Source of the DNA: Bacteroidia bacterium
GTDB lineage: Bacteria > Bacteroidota > Bacteroidia > 2-12-FULL-35-15
Length of the DNA stretch: 64,000 nt
Assembly: GCA_030654175.1 (NCBI GenBank)
Contig: JAURXZ010000033.1
Coordinates: forward strand, 62,001-126,000
Reading direction: 5' to 3'
Positions 32,484 through 41,392 of this stretch are shown here, piece after piece; position 1 is the first letter of the stretch, and each line of letters starts with the position of its first letter. The notes under the pieces were generated by a model that was not told the origin of the DNA, ran no database searches, and saw only the letters and a program-made list of their open reading frames with translations. A program made the position numbers and the translations under genes.

Positions 32484-33659
32484 CTAATATTTGACAATTT
32501 CCTTCCTGAAAACCTGCCCGTTTTCCAGGCTCACTTCTATTATAAAGATCCCGGAATTGTTTTTAAAAACAGATTCGTCAATGGTAAGATCATGAGCAGT
32601 TCCGGGAGAAGAAAAACCTTTTTTCAAAAAGATCTTCTGCCCCAGTTCATTGTATATAGTTAATGTGTAATTGCCGGCCTCCTTTGAACTGGTTGAAATG
32701 GTTATTTTTTCAGAAAATGGATTTGGAAAAATGGTAAATTCCAAAGTTTCATTTTCCTGAACATTTAAACTTGAAGGAATTGGAATTATCTTCATATAAT
32801 ATAATTTCCGCCCTATCGTTGACACCAATTCATCAGTTACATAAAGGTCATCATTTGTTATAAAACCAATTGCTTCTTTTTGGGTTAAAGCGGGGAAATT
32901 AAATTGTTTGCTCGTTCCCGAGAAAAAATCATTGCCCGTAAAGTTGGTAAATAGCCAGCATTTATTGTAACCCAGCAGTATTAATTTACTATTGTCGGGA
33001 CTGATATCTGCCGAAGTAATTGAATATGGAATGGTAGGTCCGGGGCCTGTATAAAAGCTGTCGATCAATTCGGCCACATACGTTCCCGGAGCTGAAGGAA
33101 GTTTGTACAGTTTTGTATAACCGCTATAGGGATTCGACCAATCCTTCGAAAATATATAAAGTGAATCCTGGAAAGCGATCATCGCTTCAGCATCAAAATT
33201 TTTCAATGAATCTGCCGGTGGAAATGCAAACTGATCGGAATAGGAATAATTGATCACTTGTGGGACAACGCTATCCAACAATATAGTTGCAGGGTCAGGA
33301 ATAATATAAATTTTCAGATCCTGACGGTTATGGGTATTATTACCAAAATCACCCATGTAAAAATTACCCGAAGCATCCTGAGCCATATCCTCCCAGTCAA
33401 TATTGGTGGCATTTAAGATCTTTAAGGTACGGAGCAATGTACCTGTTGAATCAAAACTATATAACTCGGGATTTCCGGAACTATCATTATGCGACCAGAT
33501 ATAATTTTTATTAACAACCTCTATTCCAGAAGATTGAATAAGTATAGTGGGCAATGATGCTTTTTCAACAATGCTTATTGTTTGGGAATAGCTTATATTC
33601 ACGCTGATTGGCATTACTAAAAGCAAAAGCAGCTTTATTTTATTAGAACAAAACATCAT
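32484..33659 (-). CDS. Secreted beta-propeller-like protein with T9SS sorting domain, 391 aa
   Basis: Signal peptide MMFCSNKIKLLLLLVMPISV (cleavage near residues 24-26). The central region (about 30-290) has repeated Trp/Asp-rich blades (WSHNDSSGNPELYSFD ... NIDWEDMAQDASGNFYMGD) like a propeller or SdiA-regulated-type protein. Residues of about 305-391 are a type A C-terminal sorting domain (FTIFPNPFSEKITIS ... LTIYNELGQKIF ... GIFIIEVSLENGQ). So the protein is exported by the type IX system and is probably anchored or released at the cell surface. Confidence 0.85.
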   Translation of the reverse strand: MMFCSNKIKLLLLLVMPISVNISYSQTISIVEKASLPTILIQSSGIEVVNKNYIWSHNDSSGNPELYSFDSTGTLLRTLKILNATNIDWEDMAQDASGNFYMGDFGNNTHNRQDLKIYIIPDPATILLDSVVPQVINYSYSDQFAFPPADSLKNFDAEAMIAFQDSLYIFSKDWSNPYSGYTKLYKLPSAPGTYVAELIDSFYTGPGPTIPYSITSADISPDNSKLILLGYNKCWLFTNFTGNDFFSGTSKQFNFPALTQKEAIGFITNDDLYVTDELVSTIGRKLYYMKIIPIPSSLNVQENETLEFTIFPNPFSEKITISTSSKEAGNYTLTIYNELGQKIFLKKGFSSPGTAHDLTIDESVFKNNSGIFIIEVSLENGQVFRKEIVKY

Positions 33660-33736
33660 AATTCAATTTATTTCATAATTTCAAGAAAAAAAGACACTCA
33701 TTTTACAATTCCATTTCCGCATGTTAACTAATACTA

Positions 33737-35023
33737 TTACTTTCCGTTACTTAAAAACTGTTGTTCAATGGTAGTCTTTTTTTCTAAATCTGTGTAAATA
33801 TCGTGCTTATTGAAGAAATAAAATGGATGGGCTTCTTGTGACCATCTATTTTTGTTATAAGAGTATGAGTATGAAGGCAAATCAACTGAGCTATAAAATT
33901 TCCCGATTAAATCAGCAGTAATAAAGTGTGTAACGCTGTCAGCATACCATTCATTTACCTCTGTTATAGTAAACTCTTTTGAGTTGCTCCCCCCTTTGTA
34001 ATATTCATGAGTATACTCACGACAAATTCTTTTTAAAAACCATTTTCCTTCTACTTTAGTATATTCTGAAATCAACTTACCATCAATAAAATTCATATAA
34101 TAATTTAAAGAAGGGCGAAGCCAATTATTATTTTTTGGATACAGGAAGCCTTTGTTTCTGAATGCATTCCTTTCTATCTTTTTGAATGCAAATGAATTGC
34201 GGTCAATCACAATTGTTCCTGATTCCCGGCATTCACCTAACATTCGAGCCTCTGCAATATTGTCAATTCCATGATTATCGCTTGAAAAGGCATCACAAGT
34301 GTAATTGATTATATAATCATCTGATTTATTTACTGTGTCAAAGTGCATACTATAATCGTAAAGGGCTACAGGTGCTAATGAACTTGAGGCTAAATTGTAA
34401 ACGGGTTCCTGCTCTAACAATGTTGAGAATCCATCTCTACCATACTTAAGATCAGTAATTGCGTAAGAGAAATTACTTCTACGCATTTGTTGAATTGCGA
34501 AAGCATTTTTTGTTGTAAACAGATTATTTGAAGTAGATACTTTAAACATTACCACCGCTTGTGCTTCAATAAGGTTTTTAAATTTCCCATTTACTTTTTC
34601 ATAATGACGAAAAAAAGAAAAAGAGGCGAAACTTGAATCAGTGTAGTTAACGGGTATTAAAGAAATGGCTTTTAAAACAATTTCTTTTGCTGAAAGTCCA
34701 ACAACACTTACAGCTTTAAGATTGAATTGAGTTTTCTTAGCATATATTTTCTCAATACCATTGTATTTAGGATTATACGTAATCGTATCCCTAATACCCA
34801 ATGCCGAAATTTCAAAATGAAGTTCTTTTAAGTTGTCAGGCAATTGAAAGCTAAACTCGCCAATATGGTTTGTCAAAGTGTTTCGGCTAATGTCCGTCAG
34901 TTTAACAACGGCAAACTGAATTGCTGTTGAATCTTTGCTGTCGAGCAAAATGCATTTCAAATTATTCTGTCCAAATGTTGAAGTGGTAACTGTTATAAAA
35001 AACACAGTTAAAAATATTTTCAT
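33737..35023 (-). CDS. Outer-envelope protein with carboxypeptidase-regulatory-like domain, 428 aa
   Basis: Signal peptide (MKIFLTVFFITVTTSTFGQ). Residues of about 22-100 match the CarboxypepD_reg-like Ig fold (LLDSKDSTAIQFAVVKLTD ... GEFSFQL) seen at the start of many Bacteroidota surface proteins. The remainder resembles the DUF of CarboxypepD_reg_2 secreted proteins (HYEKVNGKFKNLIEAQAVV). No TonB box or barrel. Probably periplasmic or surface, function unknown. Confidence 0.75.
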   Translation of the reverse strand: MKIFLTVFFITVTTSTFGQNNLKCILLDSKDSTAIQFAVVKLTDISRNTLTNHIGEFSFQLPDNLKELHFEISALGIRDTITYNPKYNGIEKIYAKKTQFNLKAVSVVGLSAKEIVLKAISLIPVNYTDSSFASFSFFRHYEKVNGKFKNLIEAQAVVMFKVSTSNNLFTTKNAFAIQQMRRSNFSYAITDLKYGRDGFSTLLEQEPVYNLASSSLAPVALYDYSMHFDTVNKSDDYIINYTCDAFSSDNHGIDNIAEARMLGECRESGTIVIDRNSFAFKKIERNAFRNKGFLYPKNNNWLRPSLNYYMNFIDGKLISEYTKVEGKWFLKRICREYTHEYYKGGSNSKEFTITEVNEWYADSVTHFITADLIGKFYSSVDLPSYSYSYNKNRWSQEAHPFYFFNKHDIYTDLEKKTTIEQQFLSNGK

Positions 35024-35144
35024 ACCTGCGAATTGAAATCAATTGAAAAATAAAATTTTGTCACAACACAGTTATATTTTAAAATAAAAACGGAGAACCT
35101 TTTGAGTCCCCCGCTTTAAAATATCCGAACTAAGGTGGAAGCCT

Positions 35145-36395
35145 TTAGTTCTTCAATTTTTCGTTTATGGCTTTTAACTTATCTAACAGTTGCAAGCGCG
35201 CGTAAATTTGTTTTAATGCAATCATTGTATTCTTTTCATTGGGATGCAATTCCAAAGCTCTTTCTAAAACGGGCATTGCATTTTTAAATTGCTCGGTTGC
35301 CTTTTCGTTTGCGGCTGTATATTTTTTATTATCTGTTATTTTATCCGCTAATTTATTTAGCACTACCCCTTGATTGTTATATAAAACACCTAAATTATAA
35401 AGCGCATCAAAATAATCGGGCTTTAATTCAATTGCCTTTTTATAATCAGCTTCCGCCAATTTGAGGTTTTCGGCATAATCTTTTGGCTTTTCAAGGTCAT
35501 TGCCTTTATCATCTTTAGGATTTGCCAGGTTATCATAAATATTACCTCGCACAAGATACAAATTATGATCGGTTGGTTTTGCCTCAATGGCTATATTTAA
35601 GTTGCTGAGGGCTTCCCTGCTTTTCTTGATTTCTAAAAAGTAGTTGGTTTCGCTAATTACCAGGTTAATATCATTCGGGAAAGCTGCTCTTCCTTTTTTT
35701 AATACCTCCATCGCTCCTACTGTATCTCCCGCCATTTTATATACTGTTACTAATGAGGCGTATGTATTTCCCTGCCCCTGTTTGGTTTCGATCATTTTTT
35801 GATAATACTTTTTAGCTTTATCATAATCCTTCGCCATTTCAGCTGATGTGGCACAAAAATAAAGTACGGTGGTATCCTTACTACCACTGATCTCATAAGC
35901 ACTTTCAAATGCAGCTAATGCTTCCGGGTATTTTTTGCCATTAAAATTAGCTCTTCCTGTATTGTCGAAATAAATACCAATATTGGTTAAGGCCTTTACC
36001 TCAGCCGTATAATTTCCTTTTACATCCAATTCTTTTCCTTTTACAAAAGCCTGATGTGCAATTTTCAGTTCACCTGTTGGCGTATTTTGAAGTGATGCAA
36101 AAGTTCTTTTATTCGGATCGGCTATACTCATTAATTTCTCTTCTTCAGCTCTTTTGTTGGCTTCATAAATTGCCAGATATATCTGACCTTTAAGCACTTG
36201 CACGGATGCTTTATCTTTAGTATCAACATGCTCCGATGCCAGATCAATATACTCCTTTGCTTTTCTGAGTGAAGCGGTATCCTTGTTGGTGTTATAATCC
36301 TTAAAATAAAACACAGCATTATTCTCTTTTGATCGTTGTGAGTAACCGTAAAAAACAGGAATGGTCATCAACAATAAGAATACAATCTTTTTCAT
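35145..36395 (-). CDS. Secreted TPR-repeat protein, 416 aa
   Basis: Signal peptide MKKIVFLLLMTIPVFYGYSQ. It has at least six tetratricopeptide repeats, for example EALAAFESAYEISGSKDTTVLY, KAKKYYQKMIET, EALSNLNIAIEAKPTDHNLY, EADYKKAIELKPDYFDALYN. A periplasmic protein-protein scaffold. It is a diverged tandem paralogue of the next gene. Confidence 0.85.
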   Translation of the reverse strand: MKKIVFLLLMTIPVFYGYSQRSKENNAVFYFKDYNTNKDTASLRKAKEYIDLASEHVDTKDKASVQVLKGQIYLAIYEANKRAEEEKLMSIADPNKRTFASLQNTPTGELKIAHQAFVKGKELDVKGNYTAEVKALTNIGIYFDNTGRANFNGKKYPEALAAFESAYEISGSKDTTVLYFCATSAEMAKDYDKAKKYYQKMIETKQGQGNTYASLVTVYKMAGDTVGAMEVLKKGRAAFPNDINLVISETNYFLEIKKSREALSNLNIAIEAKPTDHNLYLVRGNIYDNLANPKDDKGNDLEKPKDYAENLKLAEADYKKAIELKPDYFDALYNLGVLYNNQGVVLNKLADKITDNKKYTAANEKATEQFKNAMPVLERALELHPNEKNTMIALKQIYARLQLLDKLKAINEKLKN

Positions 36396-36451
36396 AAATT
36401 CAGTAGTTTAAATCAATGGATAATTATCCATTTTCAATTGGTAATTATCAA

Positions 36452-37624
36452 TTATTTCTTAGCCTTAAATTTATCCGCTTTTTCTTTCATTGCAGCAAAT
36501 TTTACATCATCTCCAATTCTTCCGTATACTTTCATTAAAGATTGAATAACACTTACATCATTAGGATTTAATTCATGGGCTTTTTCAAGATAAGGAACTG
36601 AACTTTTAAAATCAGCACTTGCCTTTTCATCATACTCTTTTTGCTTTTTTGTTTCACTTAATGGAAGGTTACTTGATTTAGTGTTCCATTCAGCTCCCCT
36701 GTTAAAATATAATACTCCAAGCTCATAATTGGCATCCAGGTGATCAGCTTTCAGTTCCAACACTTTTTTGTACGAAACTTCTGCTTTGTCAACTTGTTTT
36801 TTGTCTTTATAAATAAGACCTTGAGTATAATAAAGCAATTCATTGTCAGGAGCTGATTCTATGGCTTTATCTAATTTCACCAAAAGAACATCCGTTTTTC
36901 CCTGCTGAATGTAAACAGTAAGTTCAGCCGTAATTAACTTTACATCATCTTCAAATAAATTTCTACCCATTTCAATATACTCAAGAGCTTTAACGGTATC
37001 TTTTTCAGAGATCAATATTCTGCTCATGTCAATATAAATTTTAGGGCTTTTATAGTGCGCATCCACTAACTTTTGAAGGTATTCTTTTGCTTTTCCAAGG
37101 TCTTTCGCATCTCTTGAAATAGAATACAGATCATAATTAAGGGTTTCTGGAGTGATATTACTTCTGGTAAGGGTTTTGTCTTTATCGTAAGGGAACGCTT
37201 CAAATACAACGGTCAGATTTTTGGTAGCCCGCGCAAAATCACCACTACGGTAGGCATCAAGTCCGTTGTTGTAAAGTCTTAAAGCACTCGCAACAAGCAA
37301 GCCGGTAACCTCATCTTTGTAAACATTGTCCTTATCACCCTTTAAACAATTAATAAAACTTTCAACAGCTTTTAGAGCTGCATCAGCATCCAGATTTTTG
37401 TATGTTTTCGAATCATAGATCCCCAAATATGTTTTACCACGGTAAAGCCACATTTTAGTCAGATTTTTGGTGGACTCATGTTCAGCTGCCAGATCGATGG
37501 CTATTTTTGCCCTGTCGAGCTCACCTGCCCTTAAAGCATTATTTGTATTCTGAACTTGATTTTGCTGTGCTCTTGTACTAAAAACAAGAAGCGAAAGAGA
37601 GAGGAATAAAAAACCTTTTTTCAT
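36452..37624 (-). CDS. Secreted TPR-repeat protein, 390 aa
   Basis: Start set at the second Met (MKKGFLFLSLSLLVFSTRAQ), because this gives a clean signal peptide; the ATG at 37672 would add 16 non-signal residues. TPR units include ALEYIEMGRNLFEDDVKLIT, AELTVYIQQGKTDVLLVKL and AEVSYKKVLELKADHLDANY. Same architecture as the downstream TPR protein, 56 bases apart, so one operon born from duplication. Confidence 0.85.
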   Translation of the reverse strand: MKKGFLFLSLSLLVFSTRAQQNQVQNTNNALRAGELDRAKIAIDLAAEHESTKNLTKMWLYRGKTYLGIYDSKTYKNLDADAALKAVESFINCLKGDKDNVYKDEVTGLLVASALRLYNNGLDAYRSGDFARATKNLTVVFEAFPYDKDKTLTRSNITPETLNYDLYSISRDAKDLGKAKEYLQKLVDAHYKSPKIYIDMSRILISEKDTVKALEYIEMGRNLFEDDVKLITAELTVYIQQGKTDVLLVKLDKAIESAPDNELLYYTQGLIYKDKKQVDKAEVSYKKVLELKADHLDANYELGVLYFNRGAEWNTKSSNLPLSETKKQKEYDEKASADFKSSVPYLEKAHELNPNDVSVIQSLMKVYGRIGDDVKFAAMKEKADKFKAKK

Positions 37625-37742
37625 AACAGATTTGAAATTTTTAATGATAAAAAAATATTTGCCACAGATCACACAGATTTTTAATAAAATCCTAAAATCT
37701 ATGTGATCTATAGCAAAATTAGTGCCTTAGTTTTAATTTGTA

Positions 37743-40607
37743 TTAGTCGAACGTGAAATCCTTTATTTTACCAACTTTCATTGATTCATTCACATCTTTT
37801 GTATTCGCGATCTTATCTAACTGACCTTTTATGATATCCTTATCTCCAACAATAACGATGGCGATATTCGTTTTATAAGCCTTTTTAATTTGCTGATTAA
37901 ACTCTTCTTTGGTCATATTTTTTAAAATATTAGACTGCTGAACAGTAAAATCTTTACTAAGCTTATAACGCCCTATTTTATTAAGGAACAATGCTTTGTC
38001 AAAAGATGTTTCGTAATTTAAGGCTTCACTGTTCAAAAGAGAACTCTTTGTAAAATTGATCTCTTCATCAGTAACACCATTATCAATGTAATTTTTTGTT
38101 TCTTTCATAATTTCCTTTAAAGAAACAGCTGTAGATCCTCTTTTCACTGAAGTGGAAACAGTATAAGCCCCTTTATATTCGTTTCCGGAAAAATAAGAGC
38201 GGATACCATAGGTATATCCTTTATCTTCTCTTAAATTAAGATTGATACGACTGTTAAAAGCACCACCAAAAGCAAAATTAACAACAGTGTTTTTAAAATA
38301 GTCGCCAGTTGCATCGAAAGGTAAAGAAGTATAACCCATCATAATTACTGATTGAGGGGCAAAATCTTTATTAACAACAAAGATCTGAGGTTCTTCAGGA
38401 AGCTGAACTGTCATTACCGGTTTAATAATTACTTCTTTTGCTACCCATTTTTCCATGAATTCAAGTTTAGGCAGGATCTCTTTATCAGTAATATCACCAA
38501 CCACCGTTAAAGTTGCAACAGAAGGAGAGTAATATTTATTGTAATAGTCTTTTACATCCTCCAGTTCAAGCTTATCCACATTTTTCACAGAAGGGAAAGT
38601 GCCAAAAGGTGAGTTTCCGAACAATATACTCTGATACGCTTTGTTTGCAAGCGTTTGAGGACTTGTTTTTTCATTCTTCAATTCCTCTTTATATTGTTTT
38701 TTCACACGCTTGAAATCTTCAGCATCAAACTTTGGTTTCAATAATTTTTCTTCCAACAATTTTAATGAAGCATCCAGGTTCTTTTTCAAACATTCCAAAA
38801 CAACAGTTGTATTTTCTTTACTTCCGCTGAATGAAATAGAACTACCCAATTTTTCAAGTTCTGCACTGATCTGTTCTGTTGTAAAACTTTGGGTTCCCTC
38901 ATTCATAATAGAAGCAGTAAGTGCTGAAATTCCCATTTTTTTCGATTCTTCAGGCTTTAAAACAAGATCACCGCCACCTATTTCCATGTATAATACAATT
39001 TTAGGAGTTTCAGTATCTTTTGTTCCTAATACTCTTAATCCATTTTTCATAGTATGAGTAAAATAATCAGGAACATTTGGTGTTTTTGAAGCTGTGCCTT
39101 CAGGTTTTTTACTGCGTTCAAATGTATCAGCAGGTTTATTGTATTTTAAATTAGCATATTCCGGATCAGGTCCCAGCTTCATTTCAGCATAAGGGTTATA
39201 ACTTTTTGCAGTATCTTTAGAAGCCATTTTTGGATAAACGTCAACAATTGCTGCACCTGCACCTTTTAAGTATTTATTCAATACACGTGCTATATCCAAA
39301 TTGGTTACTTTAGCAAAACGATCCAATTCATCCGGTAAATTAAATGGTTTACCTAAAAGTCTTTCCCATTCCGAAAGGTTATAATTTTTATTAAAAACAC
39401 TTGAACCAAAATCAATTATGGCAGATTCCTTTTTAGCTTTTGCTCTTTGTAATGCCTCATCAGTGATCCCTGTTTTTTCAAACTCTTCAATAGTCGCTTT
39501 TACTTTGCCATCCAATTCGTTGAACATTTTTGCAAAATTATAGTCCTCCGGAGGGAATGCAACTACATACATTGAAAACTCACCCGCTAGCTCACTACCT
39601 GAATAACTAACACCTGCTTCAATAGCAAGTTTACTTTTCACAAAATTCTTATAAAAAATAGAGTTATTACCATCCCCCATCATTGAAGCTAAAAGTTCAA
39701 GAGCAGGTTCATCTCTATGGTACTGTGGTACAGTTGGATACGTTCTGTAATTTAAAGGAAGGTAAATATTGTCTTTATAGCTTTCGTATTTATCAGCCGG
39801 AAGAACAAAATTTGCAACTTTCATTTTCTTAACTTCCGGACCTGCTGGAATAGGACCGAAATATTTTTCAGCTAAACGGATCACTTCTTTCGGATCAACA
39901 TCTCCTGAAACATTCAGGATCGCATTATTAGGACCATACCAACGAAGAAAAAAGTTTTTCACATCTTCTAGATTTGCTCTGTTCAAATCATCAACAAAAC
40001 CAATTACCGGCCAGTTGTAAGGATGTTTTAACGGGTAAAGAGTTTGGTCTTTTAATTCACTCATAAGTCCGTAAGGCTGGTTATCGCCTTGTCCTTTTTC
40101 ATTTTTTACGGCATCACGTTGATTTTCGAATTTTTTAGAAGTCAGAGAATCTAACAAAAAGCCCATTCTGTCAGACTCTAACCAGAATGCTAGTTCCATT
40201 TGATTACTTGGGAGTGTTTCATAATAAACGGTCTTATCCCTGGTTGTAAACCCATTCATATCACCACCTGCAGAAGAAACAAGTTTAAAGTGCTCTTCGT
40301 CTTTCACATTTAATGATCCCTGAAACATCATGTGTTCAAAGAAATGAGCAAATCCTGACTTACCAAAACTTTCACGGTCAGAACCTACTTTATAAGTTAC
40401 TTGGAGGTTCATGATAGGATCAGAATGATCTTCATGAATAATGATTGTCAGACCATTTGGCAGCTTGTATTTTTCATAAGCAATAACCAACCCGTCAGGG
40501 CGAGGCGCCACTTTATCAACAAATACAGCTTGTGCCTGCATATTACTGGCAGCACCGATAACGAACAAAGCAACTAGATTGCAAACATTTTTAAACTTCT
40601 TCTTCAT
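37743..40607 (-). CDS. M16-family zinc metallopeptidase (two-domain, pitrilysin-like), 954 aa
   Basis: Signal peptide (about 1-26). The first M16 half has the inverted zinc motif HFFEH (residues 88-92) with the third ligand Glu near 161-170 (FENQRDAVKNEK). The second half (from about 510, FTHTMKNGLRVLG) lacks HxxEH and acts as the non-catalytic partner domain. It resembles the periplasmic processing peptidases common in Bacteroidota. The gene is followed by the TPR pair, possibly in the same functional unit. Confidence 0.92.
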   Translation of the reverse strand: MKKKFKNVCNLVALFVIGAASNMQAQAVFVDKVAPRPDGLVIAYEKYKLPNGLTIIIHEDHSDPIMNLQVTYKVGSDRESFGKSGFAHFFEHMMFQGSLNVKDEEHFKLVSSAGGDMNGFTTRDKTVYYETLPSNQMELAFWLESDRMGFLLDSLTSKKFENQRDAVKNEKGQGDNQPYGLMSELKDQTLYPLKHPYNWPVIGFVDDLNRANLEDVKNFFLRWYGPNNAILNVSGDVDPKEVIRLAEKYFGPIPAGPEVKKMKVANFVLPADKYESYKDNIYLPLNYRTYPTVPQYHRDEPALELLASMMGDGNNSIFYKNFVKSKLAIEAGVSYSGSELAGEFSMYVVAFPPEDYNFAKMFNELDGKVKATIEEFEKTGITDEALQRAKAKKESAIIDFGSSVFNKNYNLSEWERLLGKPFNLPDELDRFAKVTNLDIARVLNKYLKGAGAAIVDVYPKMASKDTAKSYNPYAEMKLGPDPEYANLKYNKPADTFERSKKPEGTASKTPNVPDYFTHTMKNGLRVLGTKDTETPKIVLYMEIGGGDLVLKPEESKKMGISALTASIMNEGTQSFTTEQISAELEKLGSSISFSGSKENTTVVLECLKKNLDASLKLLEEKLLKPKFDAEDFKRVKKQYKEELKNEKTSPQTLANKAYQSILFGNSPFGTFPSVKNVDKLELEDVKDYYNKYYSPSVATLTVVGDITDKEILPKLEFMEKWVAKEVIIKPVMTVQLPEEPQIFVVNKDFAPQSVIMMGYTSLPFDATGDYFKNTVVNFAFGGAFNSRINLNLREDKGYTYGIRSYFSGNEYKGAYTVSTSVKRGSTAVSLKEIMKETKNYIDNGVTDEEINFTKSSLLNSEALNYETSFDKALFLNKIGRYKLSKDFTVQQSNILKNMTKEEFNQQIKKAYKTNIAIVIVGDKDIIKGQLDKIANTKDVNESMKVGKIKDFTFD

Positions 40608-40867
40608 AGGATTTGAGTGTTTGTTGGTAATTTTGGGATTTAAAGATAGACTTTTTATTCGTTATTGATTATTTTGGTTTCAATCGTTCGTATGCTAAAA
40701 TTTCAATTAGGTCCTTTTGATCATCAGGTAATAGGGTTCTCTTATTTGTCCCTTTTCGTTATGATCTAAAGTTTTGAAAAATCAGTCCTAAGGCAGCGTT
40801 TGTTTCAATAAACATTCAAAGGCCCTGAAAATTTGTTGCAAAAAGAGCCTCCTGGTAGTGTTTTATT

Positions 40868-41194
40868 TTACTTTCCAGGTTGACGATAGTTAATTGATTG
40901 GGCTTTACCAAGCGCAATCAAAGTATCCTCAACGGAGAGTAGAACTGTTGTTTCAACTTTTGATAATGCACCACCACCACCAATTGCTATTACTACAGCT
41001 GCCATTGAAACATTGTCGGGAGCTTCCCAAAGGTTATAACCATCGTATTCACCGAATGCATACCAGAAGCCGTGAAGCTTTCCACCAACGGATTCAATAT
41101 ATTTCCGTGCAGCTTCCCTGCGGTCTTCAGGATTTTTTGTCAGTCGAGCCCATGTTTCAGGCGTGTAACTAAATCGGGTTAAATAAAGAGCCAC
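40868..41194 (-). CDS. GYD-domain protein, 108 aa
   Basis: FSYTPETWARLTKNPEDRREAARKYIESVGGKLHGFWYAFGEYDGYNLWEAPDNVSMAAVV is the GYD family pattern (ferredoxin-like fold, unknown role). A GTG start at 41194 gives the normal length. The open frame continues upstream to 41383, but those 63 residues do not resemble the family and run through non-coding-looking DNA. Start uncertain. Confidence 0.7.
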   Translation of the reverse strand: MALYLTRFSYTPETWARLTKNPEDRREAARKYIESVGGKLHGFWYAFGEYDGYNLWEAPDNVSMAAVVIAIGGGGALSKVETTVLLSVEDTLIALGKAQSINYRQPGK

Positions 41195-41340
41195 AATTTT
41201 TTTGTTTAATGTTTTGCCTACTCTATTCTGTTTTCGGCATCCCGGTTTTATTCTACAAAGATAATTTCTTGCAGTTAAATTCAAGTTACGATGTATCCCA
41301 TAAATTGCCGCCAAACAGATCTCTAAATTCACATTGCGCT

Positions 41341-41372
41341 TTATTGCATCTTGTGTATACAAGATGCAATAA
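41341..41372. repeat. 14-bp perfect inverted repeat between gyrA and the GYD gene
   Basis: TTATTGCATCTTGT and ACAAGATGCAATAA with a GTAT centre. It begins 20 bases after the gyrA stop, so it is either the gyrA transcription terminator (no strong T-run on the minus strand) or an operator for the GYD gene. Confidence 0.7.
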
Positions 41373-41392
41373 TTGCACAACAAAATATGACT

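Noticed and set aside
41195-41383. 63 extra N-terminal residues on the GYD protein
   Set aside because: They have no family match and cross low-complexity intergenic DNA; the GTG at 41194 gives the family length.
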